DNA of 64,000 bases from Ixodes scapularis (taxonomy: Eukaryota; Arthropoda; Arachnida; Ixodida; Ixodidae). Every line of letters starts with the position of its first letter. Position 1 is the stretch's first letter. The notes beneath the pieces were generated by a model that was not told where the DNA came from, did not search any database, and saw nothing but the letters and a program-made list of their open reading frames with translations. The stretch spans positions 48,694,296 to 48,758,295 of the forward strand of contig NW_024609880.1 of assembly GCF_016920785.2 (NCBI RefSeq). The letters run 5' to 3'. A program made the translations under genes and the position numbers. Positions 1 to 10,732 of this stretch are shown here, in pieces.

Positions 1-1373
1 AACATCGGTGGTGACTTAAGTTTCCCTGGAATTCTGTATAACCGGTCGTTTGCGGGACCGAATCGAGCGGTGCGTCGCTGTGCGAACACGTCGCTGTGCA
101 AATGCAGTCTAACGACACGAAGCATAGAAACGGCAGATTTAGGGAAACTATCCGAAGTCCCTTGTTCAATTCAAACGACGTAATTTTGTTGAAAACTTCC
201 GCAGCACTTTACTCACGGTATGCGTCGGGAATCTTCCACATTTTGAAACGGAACGAAGGAAGATTTACTTTTAAGAACGCTCGCTGCGTCCTCCCCGACC
301 AGCTGGACCGGATCAGCTGACGACGACGGGGCTAAACCCATCAAACGCAACCCCACAACAACCAATATGAGCTCCGCGTTAGTGCGGGTTTCTACCTACA
401 AGCACCGCACCACACACCACGAACGTTTCGGCCCTTTCTCGCATCGCCGTGTTGCCCCAAACAGAACGAGATCGCCGAAGAACGCAGCGCTGTCGTGAAC
501 CTTGGCTTGTGGTTGCGCACTCGTGGACCCTGTGACTCCCCTCGCTTTCAAAGCACACACGACGAATGGTACTTTCCGTCTTCCGGGAACGACACAGGGG
601 CACTTCTCCGGTCACGTCTTCACTATGTGCTCGCAAACTGCGAAGCTCTATGCGAAGCTTCTCGCGTCCCGTCAAACCAAAACAATAGCGGCTGCCAGAA
701 ATTTCTCGGGTCAAACAAAAAGAACGAAAGCCAACCGGCTCTTGCTTCCACCGTACATCGACGTTAGATCGGCCAGATCGCTTGCAGTTGAAGCAGTTGA
801 AGGATGAAGCAAAAACGAAACCAACTGCAATGTCACGTGTTCACATCGAAGACACGCTTTTTATATCCATTTTAACTGTTTTTAACGAATAATTGGACCC
901 ATGACTTTGTTTGTGGTGTGTAAGAAACTATTATCAAGAGCCCTAAACTAAATGCAAACATGGGCGACATGAGGGAAGCCGTATTGCCATCGACCAGAAA
1001 ATGGCGGCGAGCCACGGTAAGCGCGGGTTTCGCCAACGTCCCGCGACATGGCGTAATTGCTTTTGGTGCATATCTGTTTCCGAGACATGTTTCTTTCCGC
1101 GGCATTTGTCTCGACGGTCCTTTCTAAGTGTGTCCCCAAGCATTCCGGTGCTTCGATAGCCGGCAATGCCGCGGTCGTCGCCGGAGGCGATGCGTGTTAT
1201 CGAGGTCGGCTACACGGTTATGCGTGTATGACCGAACCAAAACACGTTTTTTACAACCTCGCATGATATCTGAACGTATTATCCGTTACTCATCGTGTAA
1301 ATTTATGGTAATTTGTGTAAATAGCGTGTTTTTCACCCCAAATATTCACCAAATACACGGCACTTGCTAACAG
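1..1373. other. Upstream region with no supported gene
   Basis: No recognisable protein family or repeat was found on either strand. The short open frames at 379-807 and 872-1370 overlap each other in several frames and look like chance. Two possible splice signals are seen. One is a donor-like CACG/GTAAGC near 1013-1022, after ATGGCGGCGAGC. The other is an acceptor-like TTGCTAACAG ending at 1373, just before the LRR reading frame. A 5' untranslated exon plus intron is possible but not shown. Confidence 0.3.
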
Positions 1374-1416
1374 TGTAGTTTTCGAACTCAGAACGGCCGC
1401 ACGAACGTCGCGAGAC

Positions 1417-3553
1417 ATGCTGCCGCCTCGAAAGCGTAAACGTTCGTCGAGTCTACAAGATTCGCGGAGACCGACAAGCATTCCCGACCTGGAGTCATAC
1501 TTCAGGGAACGGTTCCTAGACGTGAATGCTCCCTGCACAAATATTCAAAGTTCTACGTCTTCGTTGATCGTGGGATTTCGGCAACAGCACTGCTGGATCG
1601 CCAAGAACCTTGGCATTTGGAACAGTCTCCTGCACCCTGTCGGCATCGAACTTCTAGAGAATGCTGCGGGCAAGCTGACGCTTCGAACGTTTTTCTGATG
1701 AAGCGGCAGCTGAACAATCACAGCTGTGTTCAGGAAGTCGAGCTCAGCTACACGGGCGAACTGTTCGACGACGAGAGCCAACTGCTGAGTCAGGTCCACC
1801 CCAACGCTGACATCTCGCAAATTGCGCTCGACGGACGTCGAATGAATAAGCCCCAACTCTGTCAGCTTGTTCATGTCATGCTCCGAGGAGATCCCACCCG
1901 AATAAAACTTCGCCACAATTGTTTCGGTGCCACCGAAATGACGGCGTTGGTTCGGAGCATTGATCGAGCAAACAGGCGACTCACAGACCTCGATCTTTCC
2001 GACAATCGGCTGAGGGGCCAGGACAGCCTCGCTTTGCTCAAGGTCATCGAGACTTCCAAGACCATCAAATGCCTGAAGCTCGATTCCAATATGGTCGGCG
2101 TACGAGGAGCGCAGCGCTTCACCAAGTTGCTGAGGACCAACAAGACGTTGCTGAGTGTGAGCCTCTTCACGACGAAGATAAATGACAAAGGCGCTGTTGC
2201 AATTGGTCAAGCTCTTGCGGCGAACAGCACACTCGAGCTCCTCATGATAGGCGGGAACTCCATTGGTCCCACAGGTGCTCAAGCCATCGCCTCGTCCATT
2301 GAGCTAAACACCACCTTGGCCTACCTCGATCTGCAGTGCAACCAGCTAGATAACAGCGGTGCCGTTTTCCTCGCTCGGATGCTCCAGTCCAACAAAACGC
2401 TTCGGACACTCGACATATGCAGAAGTTTCATTCGCAGCAATGGTATAGTGGCAATCGCTGATTCACTCACGAACAACCGGACGCTCCTGGAGCTGTTCAT
2501 TGACTGGTCCTGTTCACTGAAAAAGCGGTTGTGGCGTTTGCGCGCCTCGTCGCCTCCAACAAGACGCTGAAGCACTTTCATGCCACGCCAGGTTGCTGCC
2601 TCAGGTCAACGGCGCCATTCAACGAATTCGTCGAATCCTTGGCGCTCAGCTGACCGCTTGAAGGCATCAAATTGTCCGTGGTGTACCCCTGCTCGATGCA
2701 TACACTCTTGCAAAAGCTGCGATGCCACGAAACGCTTCGAGACCTTTCTATCCAGACCTTCGCACTGGACACGAGTCTTCTGTTCGGCGCCCTGGCCTCC
2801 AACCGATCGGTGCGAACATTCGAAATCGACAGCGTCTTGAGCTTGAGGAGTCTCATGGCCTTGGCGAACCTAATTCGCGTCACGACAACCATCCGCTCGG
2901 TAACTGTCACGGACAAGGTTCGCAACACGTCCCTGACGTGGCTCGTGCGCGGCCTGGCGTCCAACTCAAGCATCTGGAGGTTCCGCGACTGTTCTAACAA
3001 ACTCGGTGTCAGCCTCTGCAGAACGATTGCCACGATGCTTGTGGAGAACAGCACGCTCAGCGTTTTGATCCTAGACGCTGCTCCCGTGGACGAACTCGCC
3101 CTTGTAACCCTGGTGGGTGGCCTGCATTCCAATCAAGTTCTTCAGAAGCTGTCCGTTGTCTATCCCGCGTCTAGCGTCGCTGGATTCAGTGTCAGCCAAT
3201 GTCTGCGAAGGAACTGCGGCCTCCTGAGCCGCGCACTCCAGTTCGTCCTCAAGATTGCGACGGACAAGAGCTCTGCGGCAGCCTTCCAGCTATATCGGCG
3301 GAGCGACTACTTCGTGCACGAGCTTTCTCTCCGTCCCGAAGTGTTGTCAACGTTTTCCGCTGATTCACTCGTCCGAGAAGCGAACAAGTACATCCTGGAG
3401 AACTACTTTGTGATCACAGGTGTGGTCAAGGGCGAGCTGGTTCGCCTGAGGCCGCAGAGGAGGACGGCGCTCACCGCGCAGCTTGACGAACTCAACGCGT
3501 ACTGCTTATACGTGATCGCCTCCTATTTGAAGTTGTCCGACGTTAAAGGCTGA
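1417..3553 (+). pseudogene. Intronless LRR protein (RI/NLRC3-like repeats), disrupted
   Basis: The frame encodes ribonuclease-inhibitor-type leucine-rich repeats of about 28 residues, with units such as LTDLDLSDNRLRG, IKCLKLDSNMVG, LELLMIGGNSIGPTGAQAIA and LAYLDLQCNQL. The reading frame runs in three pieces: 1417-1698, then about 1690-2520 in another frame, then 2522-3553 in the third. An in-frame TGA lies at 2651-2653. The repeat pattern continues across both frame changes, so these are breaks in one gene, not three genes. The piece after the stop keeps degenerate repeats and ends in a non-repeat tail finishing at 3553. Such repeats act as protein-binding scaffolds, and multicopy intronless LRR genes of this kind are plausible in ticks, but the function here is unknown. 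The breaks could be assembly indels. No signal peptide, membrane segment or NACHT domain is visible. Confidence 0.6.
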
Positions 3554-3716
3554 TGCGCCATTCCACGCTGGAGCACGCCTTAGGGACACGGAAGAAATCC
3601 CGCGTGATATTCTTAGTTCGCCAGCTATCTCGTGCACTTGGTTATAGTTTGTTTTAATTGTTGAACTAGGAAGAAAATCTTCTTATGGTTAACGTTATAC
3701 TAAAGTATATTTTTTA
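3554..3716. other. 3' flank of the LRR frame
   Basis: This is AT-rich sequence between the LRR stop and the gypsy insertion. No AATAAA is visible before 3717, so any original 3' UTR and poly(A) signal may lie beyond the inserted element. Confidence 0.35.
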
Positions 3717-3721
3717 ATACA

Positions 3722-3891
3722 TGTCGCGAAGGCGATCAAAACATGGGCTGGTCCGTTCGTCAGGCAAGAATCGAATCTTTTTTTCTCGAGCCAACGCCGC
3801 TCTCGTGCTCCCTGACCTCGGCTCGCGGCAGTTCACGAGCGTCGGCGCCAAACTGGCGGATTTGTAGTCGGTAGCTTTTGCCGATGCTACA
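3722..3891 (-). repeat. 3' LTR of gypsy element 1
   Basis: This 170-bp terminal repeat is identical to 7093-7262 except for one base. It has TG...CA ends and abuts ATACA on the outside and a purine-rich tract on the inside (3892-3915, complement strand). Confidence 0.93.
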
Positions 3892-4145
3892 GGGCTCCCC
3901 CTCGAAGAAGGAAAGGGAGTAAAAAAAAAAAAAAACCGATGTCTGGATGACAAATGAAAGCGTACAGAGTGTCCTAAGAGGACTGTATGGTCATCGGGAC
4001 TTGTCCCTAGCAGCGGTACTAGGGCGTGGTGCAAATGGCTGGGCGTGTGGTTCACGTTGTGGTGAAACTTGACTGGAGTGTTTGGGGAAGTTCGAAATGA
4101 GCTATGGTCGACAGCAGTCCTGTCAAAACACGTGGATCACTGTCT

Positions 4146-4598
4146 TCACGGTAGTCGGCGTGACCGATGAGGTGTTGGCGTCGCTACGCTCGCGGTCGAG
4201 GGTGGGGACGATGTACTGTCATCGTTGAGATAGGCCGGTTTCAAACGATCCATTGCCACTACGTCATGACGTCCGTTGACGTCAATGGTTATGTGTTTTT
4301 CTTTCCGATCGATGACTTTATAAGGGCCGTCGTAAGCCGGTGTTAAGCACTTGCGTACGATGTCACGGCGCACAAACACGTGTGTGGCGTTTCTTAGGTC
4401 TTGGCTGACAAAGACATTGCGGTCTTTGGGCAAGCGAGGTGAAGTCGGTTGTACATCCTGGAACAACAGGCGTAGCTCTTCCACATAGGTGCCTTGTGGA
4501 GTCGTTGCTGTTGACGCCGGGGAAAAGAATTCACCCGGTAGTCGCGCCCTGCGCGACCTCCGGGTGCCTGCGCGCCTGTAGTCGCGCAGGTACAGCAC
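4146..4598 (-). pseudogene. Integrase C-terminal remnant, gypsy element 1
   Basis: About 150 codons remain, ending at 4146. From RLPGEFFSPAS onward the sequence matches the end of gypsy integrases, with a GPY-type module (AYDGPYKVIDRKEKHITI) and the conserved close DRLKPAYL. The integrase zinc finger and DDE core are absent. The first residues (LYLRDYR) are the shifted remainder of RNase H. The fusion of RNase H start to integrase end places the deletion just upstream of RLPGEFF. The typical missing span in this family would be roughly 2 kb. Confidence 0.75.
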
Positions 4599-4624
4599 GT
4601 TCGCGTCCGAACGTGCTGTACCTG
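4587..4624. repeat. Perfect 17-bp inverted repeat at the deletion junction
   Basis: The arms CAGGTACAGCACGTTCG (4587-4603) and CGAACGTGCTGTACCTG (4608-4624) are exact complements around a 4-base loop CGTC. The palindrome lies where RNase H coding sequence meets the integrase tail and includes the point where the frame shifts. Confidence 0.9.
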
Positions 4625-6161
4625 GTCTCAGGAGGCTTTAGCTTCTGCGAGAAGAACCCAAGAGGACACCATTCTTTGTTTTGAAGCTGTTGAAGGACTG
4701 CTCCGACGGCTGTACTGGAGGCGTCTGTGGTGAGGCGTGTTGGAGCACCAGGTGTGTAGTGATGTAGCAGCGTTGCGTCTACTAGGGCCTGCTTGGCCGC
4801 AGAGAAGGCCGTTGCGGCCTCGTCATTCCACGCGATGGGGGTAGACGGACCTTTCTTCGTCTTTAGCAGGTCGGTGAGTGGTTGTAAGAGTTGCGCGCAC
4901 TTCGGCACAAATCGACGGTGGAAGTTAAGGAGCCCGAGGGATTCCCGAAGTTTGCGTAGCGATGTTGGTGTTGGGAAATCCCGGACGGCGTGGACCTTCG
5001 TATCCAATGGTCGTATGCCATCGGCTGTCACGCGATGCCCTAGAAATTCGATGTCGTCGACACCAAAAACACACTTCTTAGGGTTGATAACTAGGCCGTA
5101 CTCCTGCAGTCGGCCGAAAAGGAGTCGTAAGTGGCTTTCATGCTCCGCTGGAGATTGACTTGCTACAAGCAGATCATCGAGGTAAGCGAATACAAAGTGA
5201 AAACCTCGCGTGACGTCGTTGATGAAGCGCTGGAAGGACTGTGCGGAGTTCTTCAATCCAAACGGCATTCGGACATATTCGAAAAGGCCGAACGGTGTTG
5301 TGATTGCCGTTTTTGGAATGTCCGCAGGTTCTACGGGAATCTGGTGATACGCCCTGGTCAAATCGATCTTGCTAAAGATGGTGGTTCCAGCAAGGTTAAC
5401 GGAGAAGTCATGTATGTGAGGGAGGGGATATTGATCAGGAACTGTGTTGGTATTTAGCGCGCGGTAGTCCCCGCATGGACGCCAGTCCCCAGCATCTTTT
5501 TTTGGGACCATATGTAACGGAGAGGACCAGTTGCTAGCTGAGGGACGGATGATCGCCAGCTGCAGCATGTGATCGAACTCACGTCGCGCAATTTCGAGAC
5601 GATCTCCCACGAGCCGACGGGGCCGGGAAAAGACTGGAGGACCCGAGGTGATGATGTGGTGAGTTACACCGTGTTTCACCGGCGTTGCTAGGTTTGTAGG
5701 TTCTGTGATTGTCGGAAATTCCGCGAGAATAGCCGCGTACTTTGTACCCTGGCCACGGACAAGGCGTATGTTAGTGCCTGTCATCGTTGACTGAATACCC
5801 TGAATTGACAACCGAGTGGTGTCATCGATGAGACGACGATAACGCAAACTTACCCTCAAGTTGTAATAAGTGAGGAAGTCTGCTCCAAGAATGGCCAGGC
5901 GAATGTCGGCAACAATGAAAACCCAGCGGAAGGTTCGTCGTAAGCCTAGGTCAATGGTCAAAGAGCGCTGACCATACGTCGCAATTGCTGAGTTGTTGAC
6001 TGCTTGGAGCGGCGAGGTTTGCGGAGCGCACCGTCGGTCAGCAAGTGAGGCTGGAACTACGCTGACTTCAGCTCCAGTGTCCACTAGAAAACGGTGGCCT
6101 GCCGTCCTGTCAACGACGTAGAATAGGCGACTTTCTCGCTGACCGTTGTCACACGCCGCCG

Positions 6162-7028
6162 TCAGTGACCGATCTTCTCGTTTCCCGACCAGGAACATGG
6201 CCTGTGGCACATTCGCGCATCGCTGCCGAATGTGCGGTGATACCAGCAGGCTGTTCCACGAGAATAAGGCGGAGAAGGAGAGCGTGGACGGCGGCTTGGG
6301 TGCCGTTTCTGTGAAGATGGACGACGAGGAGGACCAGGTACTCGCATCGCAGCAAGGGTGTCCACTATCTCGTCGAGCCGTTCTTCCAGGCGCGCGTGGA
6401 GTGCTTCGTGCGAAGAGCTTGAAGGCGTCGAAGGGGTCGACACGGCAGCAACGCCGCTGGGGGCTGAATAGTCCGCAATGTGGTCTGCTGTTTCAGCCAA
6501 CTTGTCCAGATTCATGATGTCCGTCGCGGCCAATACAGCAACCATGTTCTGTGGCAGTCGCTGTAGAAAAAGTTCTCGCAGAAGGGGGCTATTGGAATCA
6601 GCCGCCTGATCACCCAGCAGCTGCCGCATACGGTGCAGCATCTGAGAAGGCCTACGGTCGCCGAGTTCTTCGATCGTAAGCAGTTGCTGTAGTCGAGCGC
6701 GCTCTGACGTTGTCTTGCGAGCGAGAATCGTTGCTTTAAGATTTTCGTAGGGTTCCGTTGTCGGCTGAGCAGCCAGGACATCATCGAGTTCATCGGCCAC
6801 TTCGGGTGGGAGTGACGACACGATGTGAAAGTACTTGGTTAGCGACGATGTGATGCGGTGAACTTGAAATTGGGCCTCGACCTGGGCGAACCATACTCGG
6901 GGATTTTTCGTCCAGAATGGTGGCAGTTTGAAGTGAACGCCAGCGAGTGATTGTTGCCTGGGTACGGTGGAGCCTTGGGATTGCCCGGGATCTCCGTTCG
7001 CTGCTGCAGAACGATCGGCTGCGTCCAT
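6162..7028 (-). CDS. gag: Gag of gypsy element 1
   Basis: This 288-residue ORF starts MDAADRSAAANGD. It carries a gag core typical of arthropod gypsy elements (FKLPPFWTKNPRVWFAQVEAQ, residues about 33-53, followed by helical capsid-like sequence). A Pro/Ser/Arg-rich stretch comes next, then a zinc-knuckle-like end (CWYHRTFGSDARMC) suited to RNA binding. It should form the particle that packages element RNA. The stop lies inside the start of the pol frame, which overlaps by 49 bp in the -1 frame. A slippery heptamer sits about 18 nt before this stop. No internal stops are seen, so this gene could still be translated. Confidence 0.85.
   Translation of the reverse strand: MDAADRSAAANGDPGQSQGSTVPRQQSLAGVHFKLPPFWTKNPRVWFAQVEAQFQVHRITSSLTKYFHIVSSLPPEVADELDDVLAAQPTTEPYENLKATILARKTTSERARLQQLLTIEELGDRRPSQMLHRMRQLLGDQAADSNSPLLRELFLQRLPQNMVAVLAATDIMNLDKLAETADHIADYSAPSGVAAVSTPSTPSSSSHEALHARLEERLDEIVDTLAAMRVPGPPRRPSSQKRHPSRRPRSPSPPYSRGTACWYHRTFGSDARMCHRPCSWSGNEKIGH
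6180..6186 (-). promoter_or_regulatory. Putative -1 frameshift site G_GGA_AAC, element 1
   Basis: On the coding strand the heptamer GGGAAAC is phased as G GGA AAC in the gag frame, which matches the X XXY YYZ rule for -1 slippage. After slipping, translation continues GGG AAA CGA into the pol frame. The gag frame ends shortly downstream. No strong stem-loop is obvious within about 10 nt; a weak CTGAC/GTCAG pairing lies further on. Confidence 0.7.
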
Positions 7029-7092
7029 TGCTGGTTGCGGGAGGTGATGCCGAAAAAAAAAAAATCACCGGGATCACGTCCGGGTCACCACT

Positions 7093-7262
7093 TGTCGCGA
7101 AGGCGATCAAAACATGGGCTGGTCCGTTCGTCAGGCAAGAATCGAATCTTTTTTTCTCGAGCCAACGCCGCTCTCGTGCTCCCTGACCTCGGCTCGCGGC
7201 AGTTCACGAGCGTCGGCGCCAAACTGGCGGATTTGTAGTCGGCAGCTTTTGCCGATGCTACA
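7093..7262 (-). repeat. 5' LTR of gypsy element 1
   Basis: This is the partner of the LTR at 3722-3891. It should hold the element promoter. A primer-binding-like sequence lies immediately inside, at about 7073-7090 on the complement strand. Confidence 0.93.
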
Positions 7263-7267
7263 ATACA

Positions 7268-9300
7268 TATCTATTGAAAAATGACGAGTGTTTTTTTATT
7301 TGCTTTCGAGATAACGTTATCAACGAATATTTATCTGCGAATTCTTCGGGTGTCTGCCATGGTAATTGGGGCAAAATATTTCCTTTTTCCAAAGGCATAT
7401 ACTGGCACTATTAGCGGCGAGACGTTTTGGTGGCGTCCTGCCATGGTTCCCTCTCGTGACGTCATTACCTTGCGAAAATCAAGTGAAATCATTGCGCCCT
7501 CAAAGCTACACTACCCCCCAACACCGTCAAAATTAGAGTTCTTACATTACTTTTATTTCATCACAGGAGCATATTGGGTTCGACCTTTTTTTTATTTATC
7601 TGTTCTTTTTGTTCATCTCTTACACACTCTTTCTCTCTTTTTTCACTGCCGGTACTTTAATGAATCGGCGAGCAGATAACATCTCCGCCTCTATTCACTT
7701 CCCTTTCACGGATCCTCGCTCATTCGCGTTTATCGGACCGCACGCACTCTGCGGCTCGCAGCCAGACGGCGAAGAAAGAGAATGCAGGGCATGGAAGCCA
7801 TGGAGGGCGTCGAGCTCGGTCGGCAAGTCCTCCGCTCCAGGCAGGAGGGACAGATGCAATAAAATCTAGGGGGTGAAAAACGAAACGACCGAGGAAAAGC
7901 AGGCAACGATTCATTTTGAAAGTTCCTTTTTTTACCCTACTAAATTGATTAGATCCCGAGAACAAACAAGCGGTTTCATTTCTGCATATGACCACGGCTT
8001 TACGGTAAGATGACCAATACCTCCGAGAGGACAAGGCCTGCTTGGCGTGTCTGCCGATTGGGGCGGGTCGGGGACCCACCAACGATGACGTCATGAGAAA
8101 GGACACAATCATTCCGGAACATATGTTTGCTGCTTTTCGATGTTAATTCGTTTTTGTCCCTCACAAGTAAATCTGTCTGTCAAACACTAGAACTACTAAA
8201 TATTCTAAACTTAGAGTAGCCACACTCCGTTCCCTGATTTTCTTGTGAGCACCGCCATATTGGCAGTTAGGGTAGAGCAAGCGCAGCCTGGCAGATCGCC
8301 ACGAGACGCTGCCGCCGAATGTGAAAAGGTAGAGCGGCAGACAAAGGATTAGAGGAGAGGCTAGGGTGCCTACATGTCTGTCTGTCTGTCTGAGGGTGAA
8401 GGCATTCATTGTTGCCCTGAATGTGCCAGCGCGTGACGCTCTCGCGCCCTTGGTGCGTGACTTGGGCGGTAAAATGGCGTCTATGCATTAGCCAAAGGTA
8501 CGCGCCCGAGCAGAGTAACACCAGACTGCACGCACTTCAAAATGCATTAAAAAAACGATTGGGCGAAAAAATGGCTGAGATGTCACCACTCAAGCAAAAG
8601 CGCGCGTGTGTATGAAGGCACTCTAGGAGAGGCTAAAGCCCCTTGATAAAAGCGTTTTATTACAAGTACCGCCAACCATTGTTGTGGAAGCGCGCGACAC
8701 ACGTGCCATGAGCGGGTGCTCCGCCGCCATTCGCTTCCAAGGCCCGCTCATTTCAGTGCCGCGCCGCCATTTGCTTCCAAGGGCCGCTCGAGACATGGGC
8801 CTCGTGCACTCGCGCATTTGACGCTACTTGCAAGACAAACGCAAACACATCGAGGGGCTTTCGGAGAGGCATGTAATGGGCGTCCCGCTGCGGCGAGACG
8901 CCTAAACACACTTGAACCGAGCGATGAAATGTCCACTCGTGCTCCTCGCGTTCCTCGCACTGCCGCTGTGCGAAAGCTGTGCGCTGACTACAGGCTTCCC
9001 GAGAAACGCTCTGCGCTACCAGATCCTCGCGCTCCAAATCTGCGACTGGGCACTCTATGGCTCCGTCGTCGAACTGCCAGGCTTCGTAAGTATAGAGGAG
9101 GCTATGGGGATAGTTAGAGATCCGAAAATGCGACTTCGTGACCTTTAAAAATGGCGACGGGAACCCCAGGCGACATAGTTTTGCTATGTTGCAGTCTTTA
9201 TTTAGCATTTCTGAGAGACGAAACACCGTTTCCTGCGATTTAAAATAAAGCTTTAGATTAATTGTAACGATTATTTTAAGCCACAAGAGGGGTCAAGGGT
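7268..9300. other. Intergenic DNA, no supported gene
   Basis: The open frames here (for example 7281-7679 plus and 7720-8112 minus) lack family features. Visible structure includes a short (TCTG)n tract at 8373-8392. There is also a 29-bp imperfect direct repeat, 8721-8749 and 8761-8789, sharing GCTTCCAAG and CGCCGCCAT. GC content rises around 8700-9080, but no start-to-stop gene could be supported. Confidence 0.4.
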
Positions 9301-9566
9301 TGTAACCCGGTGAAGCGACACTTGCGTAGTGATCTCTATCGAGGACTGGCCGTCCAGTGTCTACCAGTTTCTTGGACTTTTCCTTCTTTCATCTTGTCTC
9401 CGGTAACCTGTGAGGACGGCACAAGACTCGGAATATTGTCACCAATAAAAACACGAACTTCAATAATAAAACCTAAAGGGAACGTTGAATGCGGCGAACT
9501 TGTGCCGAGAAACATAAAGTTTCAAAGACCGTGCATACAAAATGTCCAACTCCAACGCTTTATTGA

Positions 9567-10732
9567 ATGACTAGAAACTCGAATTCATTAAATATTGCAA
9601 CCTTTAACATTGTTATTACTGTTGCAAGGAAACGTAAGGGATGGCTACTCAGCCTGCTGCTAGAAAAAAGCATAGATATTGCTTTTATTCAGAAAACAAG
9701 GATCTCCACGCATGAGCAGGAAAAAGACTTCGTGGAGCACTTCGGACACGTGATTTGGTGTTTTCACACATTGACTCTTGGCAATGCGTCTGGAGGAACG
9801 GCGGTGCTTGTCAAAAAGAAAAAGTGCTTTTCCGTTGTTGATTGTGAGCTTGGCGCGGATGGTCGCATCAGCAGAGTTGACTGCCTCGTTAAAAATGAAC
9901 TAGTCCGTCAAGTGTAAGTTTATGCACCGAATGATGCTGCTGAACGCTTTCTTTTTTTCAAGTCTTTGATACGAATCTTGGACGCGCCTGGAAACGTCAT
10001 TCTAGGCGGGGACTTCAACTGCTTGTTATCTAACCGTGACCGCTCTAACCCCGCTACAATAAGCGATTCGAGTGCAACTAAACTGAAAAGCATGTTAGAG
10101 CAGTTTGACCTGGTCGACGTCACAAGCAGGCTGAAAGATTTTCTCCTCGCTTCACGCATTGGCAGGGAGCATCTCACGGCCGCCTTGACAGACTTTACTG
10201 TCAAGCGAGATGCTGACTCAGATGGAGGAGTACAAGGCTGACGCGGTCTCGTTCTCTGATCATTCGCCGGTTTCCTTTTCTCTCAAGTCTGGAGCGAAAA
10301 CTCGCAGCAAGGTGCGTGTTGGAAGCTGGAAAATGAACATGAGCATTTTACAAGACGAAGAATTCGCTTCGATGGTGAAAAAAAGATTGAGGTACTTGGC
10401 AATGAAACTCCGCTATACTTCGTTTTACCTTATGTTGTACCGCAGCGAAGGCTAGAAGCGCGAGCTCATAGCGTTGGCAGTCGCTCTTAAGAGTCACGAG
10501 AGCTTGTGCCGCCGAGATGTGCCCCAGAGCAGGGAGCTCGCGCTTGTAGCCTTTCCTGCGGTACATCATAAGGTGAAACAAAGTATAGGTGCCTGCATGG
10601 GGGAGAATTTCAAACTGGAGTTGAAGGAACTCGCAACTGACTTGTCACAGAAGCGACAGCTCGAGCGCACGCGAGAGAAGAGGGCGTTATTCCAGTCCCC
10701 CAAGACACTAATTGTCGAAGAACACAGCCCTG
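9567..10732 (+). pseudogene. LINE D ORF2 N-terminal part: endonuclease and linker
   Basis: The pieces 9567-9917 (SLNIATFNI, IDIAFIQKTRIS, ASGGTAVLVKK) and 9966-10241 (VILGGDFNCLLSNRDRS) match the AP-like endonuclease fold, with the GDFN motif retained. Expected residues are altered, such as QKTR where QET is usual. After frame changes near 9917 and 10380, the text ENFKLELKELATDL (10600-10640) continues the linker towards RT. Nicking of target DNA is the family role. This copy cannot encode an intact enzyme. Confidence 0.75.
10413..10588. mobile_element. 176-bp MITE with 55-bp terminal inverted repeats
   Basis: The arms 10413-10467 and 10534-10588 are inverted copies matching at 50 of 55 positions, starting CTATACTT and ending GAGCTC. 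The element splits the LINE D linker. Outer bases CTATAC...GTATAG allow a TA target duplication (10414-10415, 10586-10587), as for Tc1/mariner-type MITEs. The 66-bp centre has no coding potential. Confidence 0.8.

Larger units (their letters stand above)
4531..6210 (-). pseudogene. pol: Pol of gypsy element 1 (protease-RT-partial RNase H)
   Basis: This 559-residue frame continues from Gag by -1 frameshift. A retroviral-type aspartic protease begins near residue 41 (FLVDTGAEVS, DTG at 44-46). Reverse transcriptase spans about 200-370, with the catalytic YLDD at 343-346 and upstream RT motifs (PLHMVPKKDAGDWRPCGDYR, FSKIDLTRAYHQIPV). RNase H begins (TTDASSTAVGAVL) but stops after about 60 residues, at TRYSTFGRE. 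The last roughly 25 residues are out of frame with the integrase tail that follows. The truncation falls at the internal deletion junction near 4600. Protease and RT motifs look intact. Confidence 0.85.
3722..7262 (-). mobile_element. Ty3/gypsy LTR retrotransposon 1, internally deleted
   Basis: The 3541-bp element is bounded by two 170-bp LTRs that differ at one base (gtcggTagc versus gtcggCagc). It is flanked by a perfect 5-bp target duplication ATACA (3717-3721 and 7263-7267). In element orientation the LTR runs TGTAGC...GCGACA. A TGG-starting primer-binding-like sequence (TGGTGACCCGGACGTGAT) lies just inside the 5' LTR, and a purine tract (GAGGGGGAGCCC) lies just inside the 3' LTR. Gag, protease and reverse transcriptase remain. 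Most of RNase H and integrase is missing, although the integrase tail is kept. Near-identical LTRs imply a recent insertion, and the loss of the integrase core implies it needed helper proteins or was deleted after insertion. It lies 168 bp past the LRR stop, in the opposite orientation. Confidence 0.92.

Noticed and set aside
7281..7679. 132-codon plus-strand frame with hydrophobic stretches
   Set aside because: T-rich low-complexity sequence gives Phe/Leu runs; no family, no regulatory context.
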